Shown here: one piece after another, positions 43,867-57,726 of the stretch
How positions within the stretch are numbered: position 1 is the first letter of the stretch
Layout: each line of letters opens with the position of its first letter
Assembly: GCA_013368325.1 (NCBI GenBank)
Contig: JAACJK010000057.1
Coordinates: 1,178,001-1,242,000, forward strand
Direction of reading: 5' to 3'
DNA from: Ephemerocybe angulata
Lineage: Eukaryota; Basidiomycota; Agaricomycetes; Agaricales; Psathyrellaceae
Length of the DNA: 64,000 nucleotides
The notes under the pieces: generated by a model
Seen by the model: only the letters and a program-made list of their open reading frames with translations
The model's database searches: none
What the model was told of the DNA's origin: nothing
Position numbers and translations under genes: made by a program

Positions 43867-46666
43867 ATGATTTTCGATCCTGCATCTGCCCCACATCTGA
43901 AGCCATGGCTTGTTCGAACTCTTGAACCAATGTGAGCCGATACCAGGTTGTATTGACCTGTTCTTAACTGACTTTTCTAACCAGATGCGATGCGGAGCCT
44001 GGCGCTTTGGCGGACTATATTCTTGCTTTGCTGAAGCACAACGGGCCAGAGAGTGAAATGAGAAAAGAATTACATTCGCAGCTGGAGGAATTTCTCGAGA
44101 ATGGTGTGTCGAAGTCGTGTTCACTCCTGTGCAGTGCGTCCTGACACCTTCTTTCGTATCCTTTCAGAATGCACACCATTTATCGACACACTTTTCACCG
44201 TTCTAAGAACCAAGTCATATCTCCCATACGCCCCCCCCTCACCGCCGCGGCAATCCGCAGACGAGGGTATCCCAATACCTTTCGATTCGCTTATGCCTGG
44301 TGACTCGGGCCCCTCATCAGAACGAACGCGCAAGCGCAGTGCAAGCTCCGATGAGAGAGACGGGAGACCAAAAAAGGGCCCGCGGCTGAGTAACGACCAC
44401 GACTTCTCGAGGTTTGGGAATGGGGGACAGCTGGGAGGTCAATGGGGTGGGCAACAGCAGCAGTTTGGAGGGTTCCCAACTGGAGGCATGGAAGGCTATG
44501 GAATGCAAATGGGTCCTATGGGCATGGGGATGCCAATGAATGGTATGGGCCCTATGGGAGGTGGTCGACGGCCTCAAGCATACCAGCCACCTGGCCAGAA
44601 GCGGGGGATCTGCCGTGATTATCACAGTGCGTATTCGTATCAACTGCTGTTCCGTTCGTTTCTGACAGAAAGGTGGCAGACGGTGGCTACTGCGTTCGAG
44701 GTGATGCGTGCAAGTTTAGCCACGGAGAGAACCCCGTCGTTCCTTCCCAAATATACCCTATGAACCCCGGCATGATGCCACTCAATTTCCTTTACAATAT
44801 GTTCGGCGGCAACCCCAATATCCCATACGACCCTAGTGACCCGGCGGCCTCTCGTCAAAATCAGCGCGCTCCCATTCTCCCTCGATCACAACAAGAACAC
44901 ACGACGAATACCTCAGGAGAGCTTCCTGTAATCCAGGACTTAACACCTAAATCCGATGGTACAAAGAGCCAGGCGCAACAGCAGGGTCCAGTTACCAATG
45001 GTCAACCCGCATCTCATTCCGAGTCAGCACCACGTCCGATTGGGGGCAACGGATTCGACCCATCCATGTATCCTGGGATGCCCAACTTCAACGGAATGCC
45101 GCCATACGCCGGAATGCCGATGCAAATGGACATGGCTCAGATGCAGCAACAAATGGGCCAGCAGATGGGAGAACAAGCCCCTGTGAGACCACCCACTGGG
45201 TTCAGAGGGCGTGGCGGAGGGAGGGGACGGGGCGGTAACTTTGGTGGGGGAGATGCGAGCTCATTCCGACCAGGCCGGCGAGGAGACAAGACCCTCGTCG
45301 TGGAGAAGATCCCTGATGACAAGCTCTCTCGAGAACAAGTCATCGAATGGTTCAAGAAGTTCGGCGATGTGACGAACGTTGCTGTTGATATGGGTGGGGC
45401 GAAGGCTCTTGTGAGTTTTGCAACTCACGAGGAGGCCCATACGGCTTGGAAGTCGGAGGATGCAGTCTTTGGGAACCGGTTTGTGAAAGTGTTCTGGCAT
45501 AGGCCAATGGAGGGCCATGGCGCTGTTGGGCAACGTGCGTTGGCGGCTTCTGCGACGCTTGTGACGAAAATGAAGGGTGAAAACGCACCGGCAGGCTCTT
45601 CTACATCTGCAACCGCGCCTCAACTTTCGGCCTCCTCGTCCACTAATGGGGCGAAAAAGGCTTCAGGATCGAGTACAGCAGCTGCGCTTGCCGTGAAACA
45701 AGCTCTGCTGGAGAAGCAGATCGCGGAACAGAAGTCATTGATGGCTTCATTATCTACTGCAACACCAGAAGAGAAGAAGGCTATCATGGCCCAGTTGAGA
45801 AAGCTTTCGGACGAAATGAAGGTGACCAGTGCTGCTGCCGCTCCCCCGCCTGCGAAGAAGGCACCCGTGTACGACCCTGAGGAGAAAGAACGCCAAAGAC
45901 TCGACCAGGAGTTGGAAAATCGCGGTGGCGAGGGAGAAGAGGAGACCACAGACCAGCTCAAGGCCAAGTTAGAGAAGCTGAAGGCTGAGGTGCGTCGTTT
46001 CTGTTCTACTAAATAAGTGAATTGTTTAACTTACCTACTTTTGAACTTTAGGCTGCGAGCCTGGGTATAACCGACGGGGGCGCTGAACTGCCCTATGGCG
46101 GAGGTTATAGGGGCGGGTACCGTGGACGCGCACGGGGTCGTGGATTCTACCGCGGTGGTCCTGCACTTCGGGGCGGCCCTCCCAGGGGTAGCTTGAAATT
46201 AGATAATAGGCCTAAGAAGTTGGTCGTGAAAGGCGTCCCGGGAGAGGAAGGCCTTCGAGCAGTGAAGGAGTGGTATGAAAGCACTGGGCAGGTCGATTCC
46301 GTCGAAAATGGGGATGATGGGGACGTGGTGGTGTCTTTCAAGAGCAGGGCCGCTGCTGAGCTGGTAGGGTACTTTCTGACGTTCGTGACGGGTCGATGCT
46401 GATTTACTTTTCTACTTTAGGCTTTGGCGAAGGGCTCCGTTCTCCCGAGTGTGGGCAAGGTCCCCATCACATGGTACACCGCGAAATCTAGAGGGGCATC
46501 TGTGAACAATCCTTCGACGCCAGCCTCCGCTTCACCCGCGCCACCAAAGGCCCGGGAACTCGATGAGCCCATGGAGCCCATCTCTCACCACCATCATCAC
46601 GAGGAGGAAGAAGTCGTCGCCAGTGGCTGGGGAGACGAAGATGGTGATGGCATGGGTATGCTCTAA
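43867..46666 (+). CDS. RBM26/RBM27-like RNA-binding protein (PWI-like, CCCH finger, two RRMs)
   Basis: Nuclear RNA-surveillance adaptor family; RBM26/27 act with the exosome-targeting PAXT machinery and S. pombe Rmn1 is the likely fungal counterpart. Exon 1 starts at 43867 with MIFDPASAPHLKPWLVRTLE and splices to PICDAEPGALADYILALL, the PWI-like domain, ending FTVLRTKSYLPY. Then a basic KRSASSDERDGRPKKG segment and a Gly/Met-rich linker. The CCCH finger is CRDYHNGGYCVRGDACKFSH (C-X8-C-X5-C-X3-H), formed across an intron. RRM1 reads KTLVVEKIPDDKLSREQVIE ... GAKALVSFATHEEAHTAWKS. A long Ala/Lys/Glu coiled coil follows, then an RGG-like patch and RRM2 (KKLVVKGVPGEEGLRAVKEW). The protein ends with a His/Glu-rich acidic tail. 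Domain order matches RBM26/27 fully. Confidence 0.9.
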
Positions 46667-47194
46667 GCTACCCTGCCCGAACGCCGTTCTCCGGTTTTGT
46701 TATATCTTAGAAATGGACCTCTGCTTTCTTATATTCACCATCAACATTCCCGCCCGCGTTTCTTGCATTTGTAGTATTTACCGCATGGTTTCCTGCATTC
46801 GAAGGCAACAAGGAATCTGCAGCAAGGGAAATGTCCGCCGTGACACCCGCTTGCGATAACATCCTCCCTTTTGTGCGTTGTGGAGCATTGCATTGAAGCC
46901 AAGATTGACTCGACGAGAGCGCTGTCGACAAGCAATCGACGAAGAGCAGAAAGGCGCCGGGTATCAATCCAAATTCGGTAAGCGCGCTTCGGAGACGATC
47001 AAAGTTTTTTTGGACTCAGCGTTTTCGGAGTTTCTCAGCAACTTGTCCTGGGATCTGTTCGAACTGCTTTACATTCTCCTCGATTCTTATATCTAAACCG
47101 GAGCGATACCCCTGCTCTCTTCCCGACCTCCTATACGGGTCATAAAACACTCCTTTGGCTTGCCTAGCTTCACGAGTCCTTCCATATCTCCGCC
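46667..47194. other. 528-base intergenic region before DBP3
   Basis: Holds the 3' end of the RBM26/27-like gene and the DBP3 promoter. No further gene or motif recognised. Confidence 0.4.
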
Positions 47195-49457
<2,263 letters not shown>

Positions 49458-49879
49458 GCGGTGTCTTTGACCCACGAATTTACTGTACATCTGCGGGACC
49501 GTTTGCGGAATGTGAGATGATTAGCACCAGTTTGGTTTGCTTCGATATGTAATTGCACCGTGTAATACCATGACATCAGGGATCCTACCGCCAGAAATGC
49601 CTTCTCTCCATCTCTCCAACGCGGCACTTCTTCTGCTTTCTACAGATCTCTTCCTAGTACTCGCAATATTCTGTCTTGCACATCCGAAGCGATAGTACTA
49701 CTTTGCTATACTAATCCGGTAAGACGGCCTAATATTTGCTTACCCATTAAAAACGGTGCGATCGCCGCGGCGGAGCGCAGTAGAATACAACGTTTCTTCC
49801 TCCACCTCATTCGGCCCTAACTCTACTGCAGCAACCTCGGGCCACATTCTCACTTGACTCCACCCTTTTCTTTGCCAGG
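49458..49879. other. 422-base intergenic region before the OSBP gene
   Basis: Contains the DBP3 3' end and the promoter and leader of the oxysterol-binding protein. Nothing else recognised. Confidence 0.4.
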
Positions 49880-51894
49880 ATGATGGGTCTATTCAGTTCA
49901 GCAAGCTCAACGGCCTCGGGTGTGCTCAATCGCGTTACCAGGCCACGAGGATCAGTCGATGCAGGAGAGGACAAAGCGCCTTCAGATACCGAGCCAGACG
50001 ATACATCCATCTTGTTCGTGCCCCTTCCAGTGGCTCCTAGCTCTTAGATAGGATGCTCAAGTACGTTGCTGACAATGCTATATGCAGAGACGAAAATGAA
50101 GGCTCTATCATCGCATCGCTCATCTCGCAGCTGCGGTATGCTGTCTACCTCCTCTGCGCTAGCCATGCGTCTAACATCACTTATAGGGTAGGCATGGATC
50201 TATCTAGAGTTACTTTCCCGACATTCGTTCTGGAGCCAAGAAGCATGCTGGAGAGAATAACGGACTTCATGTCTCATCCTGATCTCATTTTTGGGTGAGT
50301 CGTCGCTCTGTTTCGAACCTTCTCATGGCTAACACGCGATCTTATGCTACAGAGCCGAGAAGGAGGATGATCCTGAGGAGCGATTCATCCGCGTGCTGCA
50401 GTACTACCTCGCAGGATGGCATATCAAGCCGAAGGGAGTCAAGAAACCGTACGTTCTCCCGTCTTCATTGCTGTTATCCCTTCAACTACGCGGCGCAGCG
50501 CCACCGGCGTTACGAGCTTTACACTGCTTGAGCTGGAACCCCGACATACCCCCTTCCATGGAACTGCTTTGGTCCGGATACTGACGACCTTCCGGTTCTA
50601 TAGGTACAATCCCGTCCTAGGGGAGTTCTTCCGGTGCAGGTATGATTACCCCGATGGCTCGCAGGGGTGGTATATCGCAGAGCAAGGTGCGTCAATCGAG
50701 CTCGGGCTTGTCATACATGAATAACCAAGAAACTTCTATCCTAGTATCCCACCATCCACCGATATCCGCCTTCTTCTACGTATCTCCCGCGAATCACGTT
50801 AGTATTCTGGGTGAATTGCGACCCAAGTCAAAGTTCCTGGGCAACAGTGTGTCCACCACAATGGAGGGGGAGAACCGAGTTACATTACTGGGTCGGCCAG
50901 ACGATGGCGGTAAGTCTTTTGATACCAGACTGCCTGGCTGTGTCGCTCATATATACTTTTGTGTTCTGGAAATCCGTGTTCCATCAGAATACATCATCAC
51001 AATGCCGAATATGTATGCAAGGGGTATTTTGTTTGGGAAGATGGTCTTAGAGCTCGGGGACACATGTGTGGCCAAGAACGAGAAGCTTGGAATATACTGC
51101 GATCTCGAGTTTAAGACGAAGGTATGTTTCCAGACAGTCAGATTCTGAGCCTAGTGAAGTAATAGCGTTCACACAGGGCTTCTTCTCTGGCACGTACAAC
51201 GCGATCTATGGCAGACTCCGCAAGAATTCAACCGATATTGGCGAGGTCACTGGAAGATGGAGTCATACCATGGAGATCAAAAACAGCAAGGTATTAAGCG
51301 TAACGGTCTTCGCGATTCGGATGATCTAACCGTATCACAGACAGGAAAGAAGCGTGTCCTTTTCGATGCCTTGAAAGACGGAGACAACATCTGCCCCAAA
51401 TGGGTCCCTCCTGAGGATGAGCAGGAGCCTAATGAATCCCGAAGGTGAGTTCTTTCTGCCGAATCCCATGGAGCCGCGAGTCTGACGCCCAGGTACTCAG
51501 GTTGTGGTCCCAGTTGACGCAAGCTATCAACTCCAAGGATATGGAATGGGCTACGCATGCGAAGTCATCAGTTGAGGATGCGCAGCGTGAGGACCGGAGA
51601 AAGCGAGAGGAGAGCGGTGAACACTATGTGCCGCGGTTCTTCGAGCTCAAGGACGGTAGATGGGTGCCGAAATTTGAGTAAGTTTTTCCTCAAACCTCAT
51701 GTTTCGCTTTTCTCAGTTATTCAACTCCTCGCAGTATGCCCAAGGATCCCCAGGAAGCTAGTAAGGCTGTCCAAGAGTGGATCTTCCCGGCTGGCAAGTT
51801 CACGGAACCCGAGCCTCCTCTCACCGCTTCAGCACCAGCGCCGCACCCAGCTGCAGGGGTGTTGCCCCCTCCCATCCCCCTCGCCGGCTCCTAA
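49880..51894 (+). CDS. oxysterol-binding protein of the short Osh4/Kes1 type
   Basis: Lipid transfer protein exchanging sterol and phosphatidylinositol 4-phosphate between membranes. About 435 residues with only the OSBP-related (ORD) domain; there is no PH, ankyrin or FFAT segment, so it belongs with yeast Osh4-Osh7. Start MMGLFSSASSTASG at 49880. The lid/entry region reads MLKYVADNAICRDENEGSII and VTFPTFVLEPRSMLERITDF. PYNPVLGEFFRCRY is followed by the signature EQVSHHPPISAFFYV, formed across an intron. Further ORD segments: LRPKSKFLGNSVSTTMEG, MYARGILFGKMVLELGD, GFFSGTYNAIYGRLRK and the C-terminal Lys/Arg helix EDRRKREESGEHYVPRFF. A proline-rich tail ends the protein. The first intron uses the acceptor GATAG|GATGCTC. 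Confidence 0.92.
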
Positions 51895-52500
51895 ATGAAC
51901 GTACTGGTATATTGCACACTTCTTCCATAGGATGGACTAGACAGACCTGGACTCGCTTGTTCCAGGACCTTATCATCCCGGGCCTGATACTGAACGCTGG
52001 TGCTGCGGACCTTGCTGCGTTGCGGGCTGAACAACATCGCACATTGCTAGCAGACACTTGCTACTTTCCTACTTTTCGTGGTTTGCTCCCCTGTTTGGGT
52101 TCAAATGTATAATTCAACACCAAAGTGTACACCGGGCCACCTCCAGGGCGGCATAATATAAATATTCTGCGGATTCACAGGTCAGGACTTGAGCTCAAAA
52201 TGGGTATTGTCCTGGACTCGAGCGACGGTATACCAGCTAGATTCCATTGGCCTAACGCTCTCGCTACTGGTGGACTGACTTGAAGCCGTGCGTCGGAACG
52301 AACCAAATGCGCCGTCGTCTGCACTCACAGATATCGAAGGAATAGAATCACGCCTTGGGAGTGGGGCCTTCCAGTGGAAATGAGGCAGTTTCAGAATAGA
52401 TCGCTTCGAGACTCCAGAAACTTGAAATGACGAGAGATGAAAGCTGTCTATTGGTAGCACGGGTGATACGAAGCTCGGTCCGAAGTATAGGTTACAATGA
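51895..52500. other. 606-base convergent 3' region between OSBP and ACP1
   Basis: A 121-codon minus-strand frame at 52182-52547 lies here but begins inside the last ACP1 intron and resembles nothing; I read it as 3' UTR. No other gene seen. Confidence 0.5.
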
Positions 52501-53091
52501 TTAGTGAGCTGAAGGAAGAGATTAGTTGAAGAAGGAGACAAGTGCATGAAGCAAGCTCACCTTCGGGGGTCTTGGCAATGTAGTCAATGGCTGACGAGAG
52601 AGCGTGTCAACGGAAGCAGCGAGCATGGGACAACGCGGTGTCATACCTTGGTCGACGGACTGGATAGCATCGGCCTCAGCGTCTGGGATTTCGATGGAGA
52701 ATTCCTAACATGAGATTGACTTCAGTCAGATATGGCCGAACGCGCGAGTCGGTCCCAACACACCTCCTCGACAGCCATGACAACCTCAACGGCGTCGAGA
52801 CTGTCCAAGCCGAGGTCTTTTGAAAAGTTGGCGGTGGGGGTGAGCTATACACCGTAGCGAGTGAGCTGAAGGGGCTTATGTGCATCGGTTAAGAACTGGA
52901 ATGACCTTTGCGGGGTCAATCTTTTCGTATCCCTTCAACACGTCGAAGATACGCGTCTGGATGGTTTCCTTGGAGAGACCTGCCGACGACGCATAGCCAG
53001 CACGGGGAACAAAGACCCTGGCAGCCCTGGGAGCGGTCCAGGCAGCGCGGGCGAGAGGAGAAGCTCTTGAAGCGAAGCGGAATAGAGACAT
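52501..53091 (-). CDS. ACP1: mitochondrial acyl carrier protein
   Basis: Carries growing acyl chains in mitochondrial type II fatty-acid synthesis; it is also the NDUFAB1 subunit of complex I and a stabiliser of the Nfs1-Isd11 complex through LYR proteins. Five exons join to about 120 residues. The basic presequence MSLFRFASRASPLARAAW is followed by SKETIQTRIFDVLKGYEKID, then FSKDLGLDSLDAVEVVMAVE with the phosphopantetheine-bearing Ser of the DSL motif, EEFSIEIPDAEADAIQSVDQ and AIDYIAKTPEAH. The last coding segment is only eight bases (52501-52508) after a 52-base intron, supplying the C-terminal Ala-His and stop. Without that splice the frame runs on through the intron. Confidence 0.93.
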
Positions 53092-53812
53092 GGTGAACAG
53101 CGAACTCGGTGAAGCCTCGTCAGAGCACCTCAAAACCCGCCTTCATTACGTAACATTTCCGACACCTTCCGCTCGCGGTCACGCTTTCTGATGTCACTGT
53201 TCCTTCAAGTTTGCCGGAAAAGAATATTACAAAATACCAGGGCTGCCTGAGATTGCCTGCAGCGAGCTCTGGCTGCCTGCACGTCGTCTACTGGTCTGTG
53301 CACATCGTACATACGGACCGCTTAATTGTCGTGAACATGGTACCGCTGCATTGGTTTAATTACTGCGCTTAGCCGGCATCGCACATCGGGGAAGAGCTGC
53401 GTTTTATCATCTCTCAATTCCATTCACAGCTGCCTCTCAGAGCGATGTGACAGAAAGGAGCACACAGAGGGTGCACGGAGCAGTGTCAGGGATAATTAGA
53501 GCAGCGGTAGAGCGCGTAGTGGTGGTAGAGAAATTGAGGAGGACGGCACGGAAAGATCCGGTCGGGAAATGCCGAAGAACTGTGAAGTCGCAAACAAGGT
53601 TTGCGGGGCGATCAGCCACCATTAGCGAACCCATTCCCCGAAGTCCCAAGGCCCATAGGCTCAAAGCTCAACTCCTCAAGGTGCGTAGTCGCTGCTCGCC
53701 GTTGCACGCAGCGCCGAACTCACCAGACGTTTGTTCCGCCCCGCAGGTCCGTATAGAATCGCGTTAACGCCGTATTTTGTGACAAGGGACTGACCGGCTG
53801 GCAGACTCGACA
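53092..53812. other. 721-base divergent region between ACP1 and uL13 genes
   Basis: Promoters of both genes. An open frame at 53447-53767 is Arg/Ser-rich with no family resemblance and precedes the ribosomal gene, so it is probably leader sequence. A tRNA-like string near 53497 was considered and rejected. Confidence 0.4.
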
Positions 53813-54571
53813 ATGGCCACATTCTCTTCGACTCCCATCGTCATTGATGGCAAGGGGCATCTCCTTGGTCGATTGGCCTCTATCATCGCCAAGCAGGTCC
53901 TCTCTGGCCAGAAGATTGTGGTTGTGAGGTGTGAGGAGATCAACATCTCCGGAAGCTTCTTCCGGAACAAGGTGCGCAACTTGCTACTCGAAACTCTGCT
54001 CGTACTCACCCTGCAACAGCTCCGCTACCACAACTTCCTCCACAAGCGCCACATCGTCAACCCCAAGAAGTCTGGTCCCTTCCATCACCGCGCTCCCTCC
54101 AAAATCCTCTACCGCGCCATCCGTGGAATGGTCCCCCACAAGTCTGCCCGCGGTGCCGCTGCTCTCGAGCGCCTCAAGCTCTTCGAGGGTGTCCCTCCCC
54201 CCTACGACCGCAAGAAGCGCATGGTTGTCCCTGAAGCTCTCAGGGTGTTGAGGTTGAAGCCCGGCCGCAAGTACTGCACCGTCAAGGTATGTCTGGTCTG
54301 ACTCACAGGCGAAACTTTGCTGACATATATCTACCTGCAGCGTCTGTCGCACGAGGTCGGCTGGGGTTACAAGGACGTCATCGACCGTCTTGAGGAGAAG
54401 CGTAAGATCAAGGCGCAGGCCTTCCACGAGCGCAAGGTACATACCAGCCCGATCTCTTGAGTGCCTGGAAGATGCTAACCAGTTATCTAGCTTGCCGCCA
54501 CCAAGCTGCGCCAAAAGGCAGTTGCAGACAACTCGTCGTCGTTTGAGCAGCTTGCTCAGCTCGGGCTCTAA
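53813..54571 (+). CDS. RPL16: 60S ribosomal protein uL13 (L16/L13a)
   Basis: Structural protein of the large ribosomal subunit. Four exons join to about 200 residues: [49 protein letters not shown] then [59 protein letters not shown] and [13 protein letters not shown], followed by [20 protein letters not shown] and the C-terminal FEQLAQLGL. These match fungal L16 segment by segment. The first intron (after FFRNK) is 48 bases, a multiple of three without a stop, so its retention would add 16 residues; comparison with the family shows it is removed. Codon use is C-rich at third positions, as expected for a highly expressed gene. Confidence 0.96.
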
Positions 54572-54836
54572 GTGCATAGATAGAGATCGTAACCATAAGC
54601 CATGCACTTGATGTACATCCTCTCTGAATATGCTAGCCCCTATGACATGATTTCTGTACTGCCATGGATAATTGGATTTTGAGCTTTTGAGTCACGGGCA
54701 TGGCCGAAAGCGATGCGACGTGTCGCAGCAAATGGACAAAATGTCCCACAGTCGGTAGCCCTCTGTAAATCGAGCTTGCCCAAGAACTACCGTCTTCCCC
54801 GCCGCCCTCGCCCGTATCTCCCTCACTCCCCGACAA

Positions 54837-55985
54837 ATGGCCTCCGAATCTTCTCCCCGTCGCGAAGCTGGTATGTCAATCGTTATCGGGCCCTGTTGAA
54901 AATTTTCTGACAGCATCCTCAGAGTCGCCGCCACCATCGCGCTCCCCCTCCCCCGTCCCGAACGACACCCTCACCCTCCGCGCCCTCGTCAGTACCAAGG
55001 ATGCAGGCGTCATCATCGGAAAGGCTGGCAAAAATGTCGCGGATCTGAGGGAGCAGACCGGCGTCAAGGCCGGCGTCAGCAAGGTCATCCCTGGTGTACA
55101 CGACCGAGTCCTTACCGTTACCGGCAGCGTCGAGGCTGTCGCTAAAGTCAGTGACATCGGCTGTCTATTTTTTCCGCTTGCCCTGACCGTCTGCAGGCCT
55201 ACAACCTCATCATCGCCCAACTCGTCAACTCCAACCCCGCGACGCCCCCAGTCTCAACATCCAATGTCCACACTTCCATCCGTCTCCTGATCTCCCATAA
55301 TCTCATGGGCACCATCATCGGTCGCAACGGGCTCAAAATTAAGGCCATCCAGGATGGCTCTGGCGCTCGCATGGTCGCCTCAAAAGAAATGCTCCCTCAG
55401 TCGACGGAGCGCATCGTCGAGGTTCAAGGCTCGCCGGAGTCGATCGGTCGGGCCATTGAAGAGATTGGCAAATGCTTGTTGGAGGACTGGGAACGCGGCC
55501 TTGGCACCGTGCTCTTCAACCCCTCCCCACAACACGAGCGCGAAGCCAGACGCGGCGGTTTCTCTGGTGCTTCCTACTCTGCTGGGGGTGCCGCCAGCGG
55601 TACTAGCACCCGCCGCTCAAACGGCGTAGCTGATGCCGCTCCCCGAGGGCGCAACGCTTCGCCGAGCTCGCCTACATCCCCCTCCGCCTCCAACGCCGCC
55701 CCCGCTACCAACCTCCGCACCCAGAACATCTCCATCCCCTCCGACATGGTTGGCTGCATCATTGGCCGAAGTGGTACCAAAATCACGGAGATCCGGCGGT
55801 TGTCTGGTTCCAAGATCTCCATCGCCAAGGCCCCCCACGACGACACCGGCGAGCGCATGTTCACCATCGTAGGCACCCCCGAGGCCAACGAAAAGGCACT
55901 GTTCCTGCTGTACAACCAGCTGGAGAGCGAGAAGGAGAGGCGAGTGGGCAGGGAGGCGCAGCAGCAGGCTGAGCTCCAGGAGTAA
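54837..55985 (+). CDS. three-KH poly(rC)-binding-like protein (PCBP / Rnc1 / Pbp2 type)
   Basis: RNA-binding protein with three KH domains in the PCBP layout: two adjacent near the N-terminus and one near the C-terminus after a Ser/Ala/Gly linker. Each has an intact GXXG loop: GVIIGKAGKNVADLREQTG, GTIIGRNGLKIKAIQDGSG and GCIIGRSGTKITEIRRLSG. The start MASESSPRREAG is in a 37-base exon that splices to ESPPPSRSPSPVPND. A second intron lies after KH1 (VEAVAK). The third exon, from about 55199 to the stop, holds KH2 and KH3 without interruption. S. pombe Rnc1 stabilises MAP-kinase phosphatase mRNA and yeast Pbp2 and Hek2 act in mRNA localisation; which role applies here is unknown. It ends in a Gln/Glu helix (REAQQQAELQE). 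Confidence 0.9.
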
Positions 55986-56325
55986 AGTAGAGACGCGGGT
56001 TGTTTTCTATGGCCATCTCCTCCAACCATCCCCATTTCATGGCCAGGGAGTCCACTAGATGTTTTTTTTCTTGGGAGAGAATGTTTTGACTGCTGAAGGT
56101 ATTGTGCTCGAGTGTATACATAGTCCCCCTGTCTTGGCCCGACCGTAGCTCTAAAATCCGTCCTGTATCCCTGTCTGGCACTGTCCATGTACTACTTGCC
56201 CCGCCCACCCTGTTATCCAATCCATGCAATTTTGTATCAAATCGCGAGTGTTTACGCGTTGTTTGTGTCAGTCCCTATTTTATGTCCGTTAGCCGAGATC
56301 AAAGTTTTGTGCCTGCACGCGAACC
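55986..56325. other. 340-base spacer between the PCBP-like and NUFIP1-like genes
   Basis: Holds a 3' end and a promoter. No motif recognised. Confidence 0.4.
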
Positions 56326-57643
56326 ATGTCATATTACAATCCGAACCTCCCCCAGAACCCGCAATGGGCCCAGCAACAGCAACAGCAGGGGATACAGAAC
56401 CCGGCCTATTCGTCGCACTACATGCAGGCGTATATGCAGGGGCAGGCTGGGTACTACCAGCCACCAGGACCCTATGCGGCTCCGCAATTGCCATACCCCA
56501 CCAGCAGCTTTCCTGGCCCGTCTAGCCAGCCATTCTCTCGCCCACCACCGCCGACGGGCCAGTGGTATCAGCATGGAAACAAGCGCTGCACGTACAAGGG
56601 GTGCTCGTTCACAGGGTCTCACTCGTCTGTCGAGACCCATATGATGGACCGGCATCTCATCTACCCTCCTGGCTGGGAGAAGCGCCAGAAAAAGCAAGAC
56701 TGGGATGCGGATCCGAGTCTGAAGGGGTGCGTAACGCTAAGCGTCTTTTGATAGAGTTAAAAAATGATATCGGATGGATATACTCGCAGGAAACCCATCC
56801 CAATTCAAGGAACGAATATCATCCTCGATGACCCCGAGATGCTCGCAAAGTGGATGGAGGAGCGTAAAAAGCGCTTCCCAACCGCTGGAAAAGTCGAGGA
56901 TAAGAAGCGAAAGATGGACGAGGCTATTGCGCGGGGCCAGTTAACAGCGGAAGATATGGGCATGCGTTCGGACAAGCGGAGGAGGACGAACGAGTCCACC
57001 CCGGGAGGCCCGTCTGGCGCCAACAGTACGCGAGGTCGGGGTACTGGACGTGGAGCGCACAGAGGAGGAGATAGAGGTCGGGGGCGTGGAGGTGCAGCAG
57101 CAGCTGTAAACCCTCATCTGCCTGTTCCACTACCCGCCAAACCAGAGGCTACAGTTGGTTTACCGCCACGACCCCCAGTCTCCGCCACTACACTTTCTGA
57201 CGACGCCTCGAACTCGTCGGATAGCGATGGGGAACCCGAGGTTATAAGCTCCAAAAAGGAGGTCCTGTCTATCGCTCCTCCTCTTGAACAAGCGGTGGTA
57301 GTCCCTAAGCCCAGTGAGGCTCCAAAAGAGCAAGCAGCTCCGTCACAACCTCGGAAACGACCCCCGCCTCAACCAAAGAAAGCCCCAAGAAACCCATTTG
57401 CAGAACGGCCATCGTTGCTGCGTAACGTACGCTCTTGAGTCCCTCTCAATTCTGCCATGAAACTAATCTCGGCCCCAGCTCATCCTCCCTGAGATGCGAG
57501 TTACCCTCTCCAATCTCTCACAAGCCATCCGGTTCCTTGTCGACAACGATTTCCTAGAGGGAGTGGAACTCAAGCCCGGACAAGCAACCGAGGCCAGGAT
57601 CCAAGTCCTCGACAACCAAACGACCGAAACACATACTACATGA
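56326..57643 (+). CDS. NUFIP1-like snoRNP assembly factor (Rsa1 family)
   Basis: NUFIP1 (yeast Rsa1) is a platform for assembly of box C/D snoRNPs with the R2TP/HSP90 system. Three exons. The N-terminus is Gln/Pro/Tyr-rich (NPQWAQQQQQQGIQNPAYSS). A zinc-finger-like segment follows: RCTYKGCSFTGSHSSVETHM with HLIYPPGW. The NUFIP1 core motif reads KPIPIQGTNIILDDPEMLAK WMEERKKRFPT, formed across the first intron, and is the peptide that binds Snu13/15.5K. Then a KKRKMDEAIARGQL basic helix, an RGG-type stretch (GRGTGRGAHRGGDRGRGRG), and a Pro-rich tail. The last exon gives LILPEMRVTLSNLSQAIRFL. The stop at 57643 is only 83 bases from the stop of the convergent M16 gene. Confidence 0.87.
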
Positions 57644-57672
57644 AGTGGTGTGCATTAGATGATGGTTGTGTC

Positions 57673-57678
57673 AATAAA
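57673..57678 (+). terminator. AATAAA polyadenylation signal of the NUFIP1-like gene
   Basis: Canonical hexamer 30 bases after the stop codon, within the 83-base gap to the convergent gene. Confidence 0.55.
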
Positions 57679-57726
57679 TACTGTAGATGTAGTGGTAACC
57701 TGTAGTACTGTCCGAACTATAATCAT

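Noticed and set aside
52182..52547. 121-codon minus-strand frame after ACP1
   Set aside because: Begins inside the last ACP1 intron and runs through its 3' UTR; no family resemblance.
53490..53580. tRNA-like string (GCAGCGGTAGAGCGCG)
   Set aside because: It resembles a tRNA D-arm, but there is no GTTCGAANCC B box at the right distance and no acceptor stem pairing.
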